A stretch of 64,000 nucleotides of DNA from JAGWBJ01 sp034423015 (GCA_034423015.1 DAOUJG010000052.1:24158-88157), one strand, 5' to 3'; shown: positions 53,624 to 63,124, numbered from the stretch's first letter. Numbers and translations are program-made. Notes: a model not told the origin generated them from the sequence alone.

Positions 53624-54316
53624 ATGGTGCGTTTCTTCGCGCTGTACCGGGAGAGGGCGGGGCGCGGCCGCATGACCGTCGAGCTGGAGGACGGCGCCAC
53701 CGTCCGCCATCTCGTGGACGAGCTCAGGAGGCTGTTCCCGGAGCTGGCCCCTCCCGCCGTGGAGATCGTGGCCGCCGTGAACGCCGAGTACGCGGACGCG
53801 GGCGCTCTCCTTTCCGATGGCGACGAGGTGGCCCTGATCCCCCCCGTGAGCGGAGGCCGAGGCATGATCGAGATTACCCGGGACCCCCTGGACCCCGACA
53901 GGGTCACCGCCCTGGTGCGCAAGGACACCAACGGCGCGGTGGTGACCTTCCTGGGCACGACGAGGCTGTTCGCCGAGGGCCGCAGGGTGGTCCGCCTGGA
54001 GTACGAGGCCTACGAGGAGATGGCCCTGAGGGAGATGGAGAAGGTCCGCGGGCAGATCTGCTCCCAGTTCGGCATCGAGGACGTGGCCATCGCCCACCGC
54101 ATAGGCGTGGTGGACATCGGGGAGATCAGCCTGGTCATCGCCGTGGCCTCGCCCCACCGCAAGGAGGCCTTCCTGGCCTGCCACCAGGCCGTGGACCTGC
54201 TGAAGGAGAGCGTGCCCATCTGGAAGAAGGAGCTCTTCGAGGACGGAGAGCACTGGGTGGCCTGCGAGGACCACGAACACCCCGCCCCGCCCCGGACCGC
54301 GACGCCGGCTTCCTGA
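53624..54316 (+). CDS. Molybdopterin synthase MoaD-MoaE fusion
   Basis: A 230-residue fusion of both molybdopterin synthase subunits. Residues 1-77 are MoaD (beta-grasp ubiquitin-like, ending PPVSGG), 81-230 are MoaE (ITRDPLDPDRV, HRIGVVDIGEISLVIAVASPHR, Lys in VPIWKKELF). MoaD normally ends in Gly-Gly, which becomes a thiocarboxylate; here Arg-Gly joins it to MoaE. An internal ATG at 53864 with GGAGG 7 bases before it could start MoaE separately. The start may also be TTG 53615, which has a closer Shine-Dalgarno. Similar fusions (MoaX) are cleaved after Gly-Gly in actinobacteria. Confidence 0.9.
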   Translation: MVRFFALYRERAGRGRMTVELEDGATVRHLVDELRRLFPELAPPAVEIVAAVNAEYADAGALLSDGDEVALIPPVSGGRGMIEITRDPLDPDRVTALVRKDTNGAVVTFLGTTRLFAEGRRVVRLEYEAYEEMALREMEKVRGQICSQFGIEDVAIAHRIGVVDIGEISLVIAVASPHRKEAFLACHQAVDLLKESVPIWKKELFEDGEHWVACEDHEHPAPPRTATPAS

Positions 54317-54368
54317 GGGGGGGACAGGCGCGGGCCCATAGCCTGACCCCACCAACCCTGCAGCCAAC

Positions 54369-57300
54369 ATGCCCGGCCAGCTATTCACCGACTACTTTCT
54401 CACCGAAGGCGTAAGGGCCACGCCCGAGTGGAAGGCCTCCGTTGCCGACGCGGCCTCCTTCGCGGCGTTCCGGGACGGCGTCCGTCACCGCTACGAAGCA
54501 CTGAGGGACTCCGCACACCCCAACGAGGCGGTCACCGAGCAGGAGCTGGTGCGGCCGGTGCTGGAGCTGCTGGGCTGGGCCGACTACCTGCCACAGCAGG
54601 GCTCCGCCCGCAACGAGGACATCCCTGACTACCTCCTCTTCGCCGATGCGGCGGCCAAGGAACGGGCAACGGGGCGAGCCACCCCCCAGGAACGTTTCCA
54701 GGACGCGACTGTGGTGGAGGAGAGCAAGCGCTTCGGCCTCTCCCTGGACGCCCGAGACCAGGACGACAGGGTCCAGGCCGGCACACCCCACGGCCAGGTC
54801 CTGCGTTACCTCCAGACGGCCGATGACGCCTCTGGCAGCCGCATCCGGTGGGGCATTCTGACCAACGGCGGCGTGTGGCGCCTGTACGACCACCGGGCCC
54901 GTCCCAGGGCCTCGGGCTACTTCGAGGCCGACCTGGAGGAAGTGCTCCAGCCGGACAGGGAAGACCGCCTCCGGACGTTCTACCTGCTGTTCCGGAGGGA
55001 GTCCTTCGTCCTCCGGGAGGGGGCCGTCACCACCTTCCTGGAGGCGGCCCTGGCGGAGGGCCGGCGCTACGAGGCAAAGGTCGCCGAGGACCTCTCGGGC
55101 ACGGTCTTCGAGCGGGTGTTCCCGGTCCTGGTCCGGGCCCTGGCCGGGAGCTCCGACCAGGGGCTGTCCGAGGTACGGCAGGCTGCCCTGATCCTCCTCT
55201 ACCGGATGCTCTTCATCCTCTACGCCGAGGACCGGGGACTGCTGCCCGTCAACGATTCCCGGTACGACGACTACGGACTTCGGAAGCGGGTGAGGGACGA
55301 CGTCGCCACGAGAATGGAGCAGGGGGACACCTTCTCCAGCGTGGCGACCAACTACTATGACCACCTGACGACCCTGTGCAGGATCATCGACGAGGGCGAC
55401 GCGTCCATCGGGCTACCGCCCTACAACGGCGGCCTGTTCGCAACCGATGCCGCCCCGTTGCTGGAGCAGGTCCGCCTGCCGGACGCCACCCTCGCCGACG
55501 TGGTCTACCACCTGAGCCACACCGAGACGGACGACGGTTCGTCAACTACCGGGACATGTCGGTGCAGCAGCTCGGCTCCATCTACGAACGGCTCCTGGAG
55601 CGGGAGCCGGTCCGCGACGCCGAGGGCAAGATCGTCATCCGTCCCAACCCCTACGCCCGCAAGGACAGCGGCAGCTTCTACACGCCCCAGGAGCTGGTCG
55701 ACCTCATCGTCGACAGGACCCTGGAGCCCCTGGCCGAAGAGCGCCTGAAGTCGTTCGAGGACAAGGCCAGGGAGCTCAAGAGCGACCGGCGGCCCAAGGC
55801 CGAGCGGGAGGCGGAGCTGCGCAAGCTGGACCCGGCCGAGGCGATGCTCGACCTGAAGGTGTTGGACCCGGCAATGGGCAGCGGGCACTTCCTGGTCACC
55901 GCAGTGGACTTCCTGTCGGACCGCATCGCGGACATGGTGGAGTACGTCCCGGCGGTCCCGGAGTGGCCCGACGGCGGGTACGTCTCGCCGACGCTGGAGC
56001 GGGTGGCAACCATCCGGGAGGACATCCTGGGCAGGGCCCGGGAGTCCGGCTGGGTGATGGACGAGGCGCAGCTCACGGACCAGGCCATCATCCGCCGCAT
56101 GGTGCTCAAGCGCTGCATCTACGGCGTGGACAAGAACCCGCTGACCGTGGAGCTTGCCAAGGTGTCCCTGTGGCTGCACAGCTTCACCGTCGGCGCGCCC
56201 CTATCCTTCCTGGACCACCACCTGCGGTGCGGCGACTCGCTGATCGGGATGCGCGTGAGCGACGCCGCTCCCGAGCTGAGCCGGCTGGGCGGCCTGTTCG
56301 CCAGCCCGGCCATAGCGGCAGCGGAGGCCGCCACCGACGGAATGCAGCAGATAGAGGAGATGTCCGACGCCGACATCTCAGAGGTCCAGGCGTCGGCCTC
56401 CCTCTTCCAGGGTGTGGAGCATACGACGGCCGACCTCCGAGGGGTGCTCGACCTCCTGGCAGGCATGCGCTGGCTGGCTGCCGGCATGAAGAAGAAGGAG
56501 CGGACCGCGTTCGAAACCCCGATGGCCGACGCCCTCGGTGAGCAGCCGGAGCGGGCGTACCAGCTCCTGGCCGAGGGCCCGGCCGACGGGCCGCCCGAGG
56601 ACCCGGACCACTCCGGGCCAACATTCCTGCGCCTGTGGCGTGATGCCAAGTCCATCGCCGACCGCGAGGGGTTCCTGCACTGGCAGGCAACTCGAGGCTG
56701 AGGGCTTCTATCCAGTGGACGGCAACCGTTGGAAGAAGGGCGAGGAGCTCTATCTACCGCTTTACCAGGGACGGATGCTCTGGCAGTTCGACCATCGCGC
56801 CAACTCGGTACGCGTCAATCCGGGCAGCACTCACAACCCCTACCTCAGCGAGGACGTGACTGAAGAACAGCACGCCGACCCAGGCTTCCTGCCCAAGAGT
56901 CAATACTGGGTGCCCGCCGGCAATGTGAAGGCTGTCCTGCCCGAAAGCTGCGGTTATGCGTTGGGCTTCCGGGACATTGCCAATCCCACTAACGTCCGTA
57001 CGATGGTCGCTTCCATCGTGCCGTGGGCCGGATTCGGGAACAAGGTACCGATTCTCAAGCCCGAAACGGAAGACCGCGAGGAATGGTTACTGGCGGCTAA
57101 TCTCAACACAACGGTCTTCGACTTCGTGACTCGGCAGAAAGTGCAGGGCCAGACTCTAAACTTGTTCATAGTCGAGCAGCTACCCGTCATAGCCCCCAGC
57201 GACTACCACCGACAGTTCGGGATCACCACCGCCCGGGAGCTGGTCAGGGACCACGTGCTGCGGCTGACCTACACCGCCAACGACATGGTCCCCTTCGCCC

Positions 57301-57554
57301 GGGACATGGGCTACGACGGCCCGCCCTTCATCTGGAACGAGGAGGAGCGCCGCCACCTGCGCGCCCGGCTGGACGCCCTCTACTTCCACCTGTACGGCCT
57401 GTCCCGGGAGGAGGCCGGCTACGTCCTGGGCACCTTCCCCATAGTCCGCCGACAGGACGTAGAGCGGTCCGGGTCCTACCGCACCCGGGACCTGATCCTC
57501 GCCTACATGAACGCCCTGGCGGCGGGGGACACGGAGACGGTGGTGGCCGTGTGA
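54369..57554 (+). pseudogene. Decayed type IIG restriction-modification enzyme (Eco57I-like)
   Basis: Three consecutive frames encode parts of one large N6-adenine methylase/nuclease. The first (54369 to about 55545) has a PD-(D/E)xK-like nuclease region (PDYLLFADAAAKERA then VVEESKRFG) and a helical domain. The reading then shifts to the -1 frame with NYRDMSVQQLGSIYERLLE and the SAM motif LDPAMGSGHFLV. Near 56685 it returns to the first frame with QLEAEGFYPVDGNRW, YLPLYQGRMLWQFDH and the C-terminal target-recognition/scaffold region. Intact relatives have several hundred residues at the second junction, including the catalytic NPPY block, which is absent here. So it cannot methylate. Confidence 0.8.
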
Positions 57555-57657
57555 CAGAAAGAAGTGCAAAACGCGAAAACAGGCGCGACCCGGAGTGTCT
57601 GCCCATCTGTGAAAGTGGGGTGTGTGACGCTCTCTTGTAGACCCGTCCATGCCTCAG

Positions 57658-57666
57658 TGCTATAGT
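57658..57666 (+). promoter_or_regulatory. Extended -10 promoter of the TIR operon
   Basis: TGC directly followed by TATAGT (57661-57666), matching TGnTATAAT, 29 bases before the ATG at 57695. No conventional -35 is seen. Confidence 0.5.
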
Positions 57667-57694
57667 GATTACATCCTAGTTGGATGAATCATTG

Positions 57695-58096
57695 ATGACT
57701 CAAGTGCGCCGAAAAAGGACATTCATTTCCTTCGACTTTGACAATGACGAGGAACTGAAAGATGCCCTGATTGGGCAGGCTCGCAACAACGACTCACCCT
57801 TCGAGGTCGCTGACTGGTCCCTACAGGAGGCACAAAAGGAACAGGAGTGGAAAGCCCGAGCCAGAGAACGCATCAATCGGGCTGAAGTTGTGGTTGTTAT
57901 ATGCGGTACCCAGACTCACCGGGCCCCGGGTGTGTCGGCAGAATTGGCAATGGCCCAACAGTTGAAAAAGCCTTACTTCCTGCTGAAAGGCCGTCCCGAC
58001 AAGCAATGCCATAAGCCGTCCTCCGCCAAGGCAACGGATAAGATATACACTTGGACTTGGAAGAACCTGCGAGCTCTATTTGCGGGGCAACGGTGA
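57695..58096 (+). CDS. TIR-like domain protein (MTH538/ThsB-like)
   Basis: A 133-residue protein that is all one TIR-like (DUF1863/MTH538) domain: RTFISFDFDNDEELKDALIG (8-27), SPFEVADWS (34-42), VVVVICGTQTH (65-75), and GVSAELAMAQQLKKPYFLL with Glu83 in the position of the NADase glutamate of ThsB/TIR enzymes. Such proteins make nucleotide signals from NAD during phage infection (Thoeris). No ThsA-like protein is present; the stop overlaps the start of a membrane protein by GTGA. Lower GC and an AT-rich leader suggest recent arrival. ATG 57695 is 29 bases after an extended -10 box; the frame could begin at TTG 57680. Confidence 0.85.
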   Translation: MTQVRRKRTFISFDFDNDEELKDALIGQARNNDSPFEVADWSLQEAQKEQEWKARARERINRAEVVVVICGTQTHRAPGVSAELAMAQQLKKPYFLLKGRPDKQCHKPSSAKATDKIYTWTWKNLRALFAGQR

Positions 58097-58527
58097 ATCA
58101 ACCGAGACCCGTAACCGCAGAGTCTCTGTCCGTTCACACCCACCTGCAAATCGAGCAGGGCATTATTTCCCGGATGGCGGAGAACTGCCGCCAGTGCAAA
58201 TTGTGGAGTGTCACGATCATTGCCGCCATCCTATTCTTTGCCGCTAGGAGCGAATCACCGGAGCACGCTCTGATAGCTCTCGTTCCGTTAGTCCTGCTTT
58301 GGGGCTTGGATGCCTACTACTTGGCCCAGGAGCGGGCCTTTCGTCGGGCTAGTGCCGGGTTCGTTCAGAAATTGCATGGCGGAGACCTAAGCCCATCCGA
58401 GTTGTATGCGTGGGGAGAGAAAATCGGATGGAAGCATTGGCTGGCAGGACTCAAAGCCACGCCATGTAGTTGGTTCTACTTGCCCTTGGGTTGCACCATC
58501 GCCTTGGTCGTCGTGATTCCCGTCTGA
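58093..58527 (+). CDS. Small membrane protein paired with TIR protein
   Basis: A 144-residue protein with three likely membrane spans: about 37-52 (LWSVTIIAAILFFAA), 59-77 (ALIALVPLVLLWGLDAYYL) and 126-143 (WFYLPLGCTIALVVVIPV). A conserved-looking ISRMAENCRQCKLWSVT block precedes span 1, and DAYYLAQERAFRR follows span 2. No SLOG or Macro domain is visible. Start GTG 58093 shares GTGA with the stop of the TIR gene, so the two are co-translated. Inference: a membrane effector or receptor triggered by the TIR product. The function is not known. A 5S rRNA gene follows. Confidence 0.7.
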   Translation: MNQPRPVTAESLSVHTHLQIEQGIISRMAENCRQCKLWSVTIIAAILFFAARSESPEHALIALVPLVLLWGLDAYYLAQERAFRRASAGFVQKLHGGDLSPSELYAWGEKIGWKHWLAGLKATPCSWFYLPLGCTIALVVVIPV

Positions 58528-58578
58528 ATGGGTGCGCGCCGACCATTTTGCACTTCTCTCGTATGATACCCAAAGGGC

Positions 58579-58607
58579 TTGCCATCCCGCGCGTCCTGTT
58601 GCATACT
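58579..58607 (+). promoter_or_regulatory. Possible promoter of the 5S rRNA gene
   Basis: TTGCCA (58579-58584), 17 bases, CATACT (58602-58607), about 15 bases before the 5S sequence. Confidence 0.4.
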
Positions 58608-58621
58608 ATTAGGTGAGCATA

Positions 58622-58741
58622 GTCCCTTGGTGGTTAGAGCGAGGCGGACCCACCCGTTCCCATCCCGAACACGGTAGTGAAACGCCCCAGCGCTGACGAT
58701 ACTGCTTCGGTGACGGAGTGGGAAAATAGGCCACCGCCGGG
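58622..58741 (+). rRNA. rrf: 5S ribosomal RNA
   Basis: The block CCCACCCGTTCCCATCCCGA, then AACACGG and GAAACGCC, followed by CAGCGC and GATACTGC, is diagnostic of 5S rRNA. The ends pair as GGTGG (58629-58633) with CCACC (58731-58735). About 118 nucleotides. No 16S or 23S gene is adjacent; the downstream GGGGGGCTTTCTCTTT may act as a terminator. Confidence 0.92.
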
Positions 58742-59075
58742 GGGCTTTCTCTTTCCACGGGCATCCTATCAATTCCCCCACGGCTGCCCGAATGGCCCCC
58801 CGGCCCCTTTCATTTTCGCCCCCGGTGTGGTACATTTACTTCACCCAAGGAGATCGTTAAATTATTCACATTCTCCAAGCCATGAACACTCCCGAACCCC
58901 GCAGCCGGTACCTTTACAACCCCTAAATTCCGTGCCTATAATGGCTATAGGCCCCGTGTTCGTGGCAGGCGCTTTCCCCAAGTCTGGACCAACCGGCAGC
59001 AGCCAAGCGGCCCTCACGTCGAAGCCCTTGGTGCTGAGTCCCCAAGAAACTCTCTCGCAGTGAGGGGGTACCCAC
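58742..59075 (+). promoter_or_regulatory. Promoter and long leader of clpC
   Basis: A 334-base gene-free stretch. TTTACA (58913-58918), 18 bases, TATAAT (58937-58942) form a good promoter. The leader of about 127 bases holds CCCTCAC (59011-59017), which can pair with GTGAGGG (59060-59066) that includes the Shine-Dalgarno region, with an inner stem CTTGG/CCAAG (59027-59031, 59042-59046). No CtsR-type direct repeat was recognised. Most of 58742-58900 shows no recognisable feature. Confidence 0.55.
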
Positions 59076-61547
59076 ATGAGCAACAGGTTCGAAAAGTTCT
59101 CCGAGCGGGCCCGGCGAGTGCTGTCCCTCGCACAGGAAGAGGCGCAGCGCTTCAACCATAACTACATCGGCACCGAGCACATCCTCCTGGGCCTCGTTCG
59201 AGAGACCGAGGGTGTGGCCGCACGGGTCCTGTCCAACCTGGGAGTGGACCTGAACAAGGTCAGGTCCGCCGTCGAGTTCATCATCGGCCGGGGCGAAAGG
59301 CCCGCCCAGGGCGAGATAGGGCTCACCCCCAGGGCCAAGAAGGTGGTGGAGCTGGCGGTGGACGAGGCCCGCCGCATGAACCACACCTACATAGGCACCG
59401 AGCATTTGCTCATCGGCCTCCTCCGGGAGGGCGAGGGAGTCGCCGCCGGGGTCCTGGAAAGCCTGGGAGTGACCCTGGACAAGGTGCGCTCCGAGACCCA
59501 CCGGATCCTCAGCCAGAGCACGCCCACCTCCTCGGGCAGCCACGGCGCCCGCAGCTCCGCCCGCACCCCCACCCTGGACGAGTTGGGCATCGACCTCACC
59601 TCCGCCGCCAGGTCCAACAAGCTGGACCCGGTCATCGGCCGGGAGCAGGAGATCCAGCGGGTCATACAGATCCTCAGCCGGCGCACCAAGAATAACCCCG
59701 TGCTGATGGGCGAGCCGGGCGTGGGCAAGACGGCCATCGTGGAGGCCCTGGCCCAGCGCATAGCCCAGGGCGACATCCCCGAGACCCTCCAGGGCAAGCG
59801 CCTGGTGACCCTGGACATGGGCGCCCTGGTGGCCGGCACCAAGTACCGGGGAGAGTTCGAGGAGCGCCTGAAGAAGGTCATCCAGGAGATCAAGGGCTCG
59901 GGCAACTGCGTCCTGTTCATCGACGAGATGCACACCATCGTCGGGGCCGGCGCCGCCGAGGGCGCCGTGGACGCCGCCAACATCCTCAAGCCCTCCCTGG
60001 CCAGGGGCGAGCTCCAGTGCATCGGCGCCACCACCATGGACGACTACCGCAAGCACGTGGAGCGGGACCCGGCCCTGGAGCGCCGGTTCCAGCCCATCCA
60101 GGTGGCGGAGCCCACCATCGAGGAGACCACCGACATCCTCCAGGGCGTCAAGAGCCGGTACGAGGAGCACCACAGGGTGGAGATCACCGACGACGCCATC
60201 GCCACCGCCGCCAACCTCTCGGCACGGTTCATCGCCGACCGGTTCCTGCCGGACAAGGCCATAGACCTCATCGACGAGGCGGGCTCCAGGGTCCGCCTCC
60301 GCAACGCCACCACCCCCCTCTCGGTGAAAGAGGTCATGAAGGTGCTGGAGAACGTGCGCAAGGAGAAGGACGACGCCATCTCGTCCCAGCAGTACGAGTA
60401 CGCCGCAGAGCTCCGGGAGCGGGAGATACGGCTGGTGGAGAAGATGGAGGGCCTTGAGCGGGAGTGGCACGAGGAGCGTGACGAGGAGCGGAGCAGCGTC
60501 ACCAGCGAGGACATCGCCGAGGTGGTCAGCATGTGGACGGGCATCCCCGTCACCCGGCTGGCCATGGAGGAGACCGAGCGCCTGCTGCGCATGGAGCAGG
60601 AGATACACAAGCGGATCGTGGGCCAGGAAGAGGCCATCCTGAGCATCTCCAGGGCCGTGCGCCGCGCCCGGGCCGGACTCAAGGACCAGCGGCGCCCCAT
60701 AGGGGCCTTCCTGTTCCTGGGCCCCACGGGCGTGGGCAAGACGGAGTTGGTGCGGGCCCTGGCCGAGTTCATGTTCGGCAGCGAAGAGAACATGGTCCGC
60801 CTGGACATGTCCGAGTTCCAGGAGCGGCACACCGTCGCCAGGCTCATCGGCGCGCCCCCGGGCTACATCGGGTACGAGGAGGGCGGCCAGCTCACCGAGG
60901 CCGTGCGCCGCAAGTCCTACTGCGCCATACTGCTGGACGAGATCGAGAAGGCCCACCCCGAGGTGTTCAACATCCTCCTGCAGATATTCGACGACGGCCA
61001 CCTGAGCGACGCCAAGGGCCGCAAGGTGGACTTCCGCAACTCCGTCATCATAATGACCAGCAACCTGGGCTCCGACCTCATCAAGCGCGAGACGGTCATG
61101 GGGTTCTCCATCAAGGCCGACGCGGCCCAGAGCGAGAAGCAGGCCTACGAGCGCATGAAGGAGAAGGTGCTGGACGAGGTGAAGCGCTTCTTCAGGCCAG
61201 AGTTCCTGAACCGCATCGACGCCTCCGTCGTCTTCCATGCCCTGGCCCAGGAGCACATACTGTCCATCGTGGACCTGATGCTGGACCAGGTGCGCAAGGA
61301 GCTGGACGAGAAGAGCATCAGCCTGGAGGCCACCGACGCGGCCAAGGAGTACCTGGCCGAGAAGGGGTACGACCCCAACTTCGGGGCCAGGCCCCTCAGG
61401 CGCCTCATCCAGGACGAGGTGGAGGACAAGCTGTCCGAGGAGCTCCTGGGCGGCAGGATCAACGCCGGCGACGTCGCCGTCCTGGACGTGCAGGACGAGG
61501 AGATGGTGGTCCGCATCAAGGAGCTGGCGGCCCTGCCCTCGGCTTAG
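59076..61547 (+). CDS. clpC: ATP-dependent Clp protease ATP-binding subunit ClpC
   Basis: An 823-residue class I Clp/Hsp100 unfoldase. The Clp-N double repeat (about 1-145) includes NYIGTEHILLGL and TYIGTEHLLIGL. AAA1 has Walker A GEPGVGKTA at 212; the UVR/middle domain is in YEYAAELREREIRLVEKM; AAA2 has GPTGVGKTE at 549 and the sensor region near FRPEFLNRID. It unfolds substrates for ClpP, with the middle domain binding adaptors such as MecA; no clpP, mcsA/B or ctsR is adjacent. ATG 59076 follows GAGGGGG. A strong terminator follows at 61570. Confidence 0.95.
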   Translation: MSNRFEKFSERARRVLSLAQEEAQRFNHNYIGTEHILLGLVRETEGVAARVLSNLGVDLNKVRSAVEFIIGRGERPAQGEIGLTPRAKKVVELAVDEARRMNHTYIGTEHLLIGLLREGEGVAAGVLESLGVTLDKVRSETHRILSQSTPTSSGSHGARSSARTPTLDELGIDLTSAARSNKLDPVIGREQEIQRVIQILSRRTKNNPVLMGEPGVGKTAIVEALAQRIAQGDIPETLQGKRLVTLDMGALVAGTKYRGEFEERLKKVIQEIKGSGNCVLFIDEMHTIVGAGAAEGAVDAANILKPSLARGELQCIGATTMDDYRKHVERDPALERRFQPIQVAEPTIEETTDILQGVKSRYEEHHRVEITDDAIATAANLSARFIADRFLPDKAIDLIDEAGSRVRLRNATTPLSVKEVMKVLENVRKEKDDAISSQQYEYAAELREREIRLVEKMEGLEREWHEERDEERSSVTSEDIAEVVSMWTGIPVTRLAMEETERLLRMEQEIHKRIVGQEEAILSISRAVRRARAGLKDQRRPIGAFLFLGPTGVGKTELVRALAEFMFGSEENMVRLDMSEFQERHTVARLIGAPPGYIGYEEGGQLTEAVRRKSYCAILLDEIEKAHPEVFNILLQIFDDGHLSDAKGRKVDFRNSVIIMTSNLGSDLIKRETVMGFSIKADAAQSEKQAYERMKEKVLDEVKRFFRPEFLNRIDASVVFHALAQEHILSIVDLMLDQVRKELDEKSISLEATDAAKEYLAEKGYDPNFGARPLRRLIQDEVEDKLSEELLGGRINAGDVAVLDVQDEEMVVRIKELAALPSA

Positions 61548-61569
61548 CACCAACCATCAGGCTACTTGC

Positions 61570-61600
61570 AAGGAGGCTCCGCGACTCGGAGCCTCCTTCT
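61570..61600 (+). terminator. Rho-independent terminator after clpC
   Basis: AAGGAGGCTCCG (61570-61581), loop CGACT, CGGAGCCTCCTT (61587-61598), a perfect 12-bp stem followed by TTCT-rich sequence. Confidence 0.75.
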
Positions 61601-61678
61601 GCATAGACCGGGCACCGACGGGCCGGTATTAGACCCCGGTAGAGACCGGCAAGACGACCTCGGGCGAGGGGCCTCCCA

Positions 61679-63097
61679 GTGGCCAAAGACAAAGCGGGCG
61701 CCGCCTTCTTCTGCGCATCCTGCGGCTACGAGAGCCCCAAGTGGATGGGCTTCTGCCCCGCCTGTCGCGAGAGGGCCCCGCTGGTCCAGGCCCCCTCCTC
61801 CTCCTCCCGCAGCGAGCGCCGGTCCTGGGCCGGCGAGGCGCCCCCGGCCCCCAAGGAGCTCTCCACCGTCGAAACCGACGACCACGACCGCATCCCCCTG
61901 GCCTTCTCCGAGCTCAACCGCGTCCTCGGCGGCGGTGTGGTCCCCGGCTCCGTGGTCCTCATGGCCGGGGAGCCGGGGGTCGGCAAGTCGACCATGCTGC
62001 TCCAGACGGCCCAGGGCCTGGCGGCCGGGGGCGGGTCGGTGCTGTACGTCAGCGGCGAGGAGTCCGTCAGCCAGATAAAGTCCCGCTCGGACAGGCTGGG
62101 CTTCTCGGGCCGCGGCGTGTACATGCTGGCCGAGACCAACGCCGACGAGATCGTGAGGCACCTGGAGGAGTTCCGCCCGGCCCTGGCCATGGTCGACTCG
62201 GTGCAGACCCTCTACTGCGACGACCTGCCCTCGGGGGCCGGAAGCGTGGCCCAGGTGCGGGAGTCCACCCTGCGGATCATGCGGTGGGCCAAGGCCAGCG
62301 CCGTTCCCGTGGTCATGACGGGCCACGTGACCAAGGAGGGGTCCCTGGCCGGGCCCCGCGTCCTGGAGCACATGGTCGACGCGGTGGTCCACCTGGAGGG
62401 GGACGGGACCGGCGAGTACCGCATCCTGCGGGGCTCCAAGAACCGGTTCGGCTCCACCGACGAGGTGGGCATCTTCCAGATGGGCGGCGACGGCCTGGAG
62501 GAGGTGCCGGACCCCTCACGGGTGCTCCTGGCCAACCGCCTGGAGGGCGCCGTGGGCTCCACCATCGTGCCGGTGCTGGAGGGCAGCCGCCCGCTGCTGG
62601 TGGAGGTCCAGGCGCTCACCTCTCCCTCGGTGCTGCCCGCGCCGAGGCGGGTGGCCAACGGGCTGGACTACAACCGGCTGCTGATGCTGGCCGCGGTCCT
62701 GGGCCGGAGGGCGGGGCTGGGCCTGGCCAACCTGGACGTGATCGTGAACGTGGTGGGAGGGCTCAGGCTCCGGGACCCCTCCTCGGACCTGGCGGTGGCC
62801 CTGGCCATCGCCTCCAGCGTGCGCAACGTCCCCGTACGGCCCCAGACCGTCGTCGCGGGCGAGGTGGGGCTCAGCGGCGAGCTGAGGGCCGTGTCCCAGT
62901 GGCAGCGGCGGCTGAACGAGGCCTCCAGGCTCGGCTTCCGGTACTGCGTCTTCCCCGCAGCCGGGGGGGACGGGCAGGCCGCGCGGGGGGCCCGGTACAT
63001 GACCTTCCCGACCTTGCAGGCCGCCATCTCCTGGGCGCTGCCCCGGGGCCGCGAAGGGGCCTCCTGGGAGACGGGCTTCGACGAGGAGGGGGTCTAG
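61679..63097 (+). CDS. radA: DNA repair protein RadA
   Basis: A 472-residue RadA (Sms). C4 zinc finger CASC/CPAC (Cys12, Cys15, Cys26, Cys29), Walker A GEPGVGKST (97-105), the RadA-specific KNRFG motif (254-258), and a C-terminal Lon-like P domain. It extends the D-loop during recombination repair, acting with RecA. Start is GTG at 61679, after a GAGGGG Shine-Dalgarno-like stretch. It is separated from clpC by a terminator, so has its own transcript. Confidence 0.94.
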   Translation: MAKDKAGAAFFCASCGYESPKWMGFCPACRERAPLVQAPSSSSRSERRSWAGEAPPAPKELSTVETDDHDRIPLAFSELNRVLGGGVVPGSVVLMAGEPGVGKSTMLLQTAQGLAAGGGSVLYVSGEESVSQIKSRSDRLGFSGRGVYMLAETNADEIVRHLEEFRPALAMVDSVQTLYCDDLPSGAGSVAQVRESTLRIMRWAKASAVPVVMTGHVTKEGSLAGPRVLEHMVDAVVHLEGDGTGEYRILRGSKNRFGSTDEVGIFQMGGDGLEEVPDPSRVLLANRLEGAVGSTIVPVLEGSRPLLVEVQALTSPSVLPAPRRVANGLDYNRLLMLAAVLGRRAGLGLANLDVIVNVVGGLRLRDPSSDLAVALAIASSVRNVPVRPQTVVAGEVGLSGELRAVSQWQRRLNEASRLGFRYCVFPAAGGDGQAARGARYMTFPTLQAAISWALPRGREGASWETGFDEEGV

Positions 63098-63124
63098 TTT
63101 TACGCTTCTTTGCTTCCCATGCTG

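Noticed and set aside
57680..57694. TTG start for the TIR gene
   Set aside because: It adds five residues without a better Shine-Dalgarno; ATG 57695 fits the domain start.
58923..61553. 876-codon open frame antisense to clpC
   Set aside because: Shadow of clpC; composition is dominated by His, Leu and Gly and matches no family.
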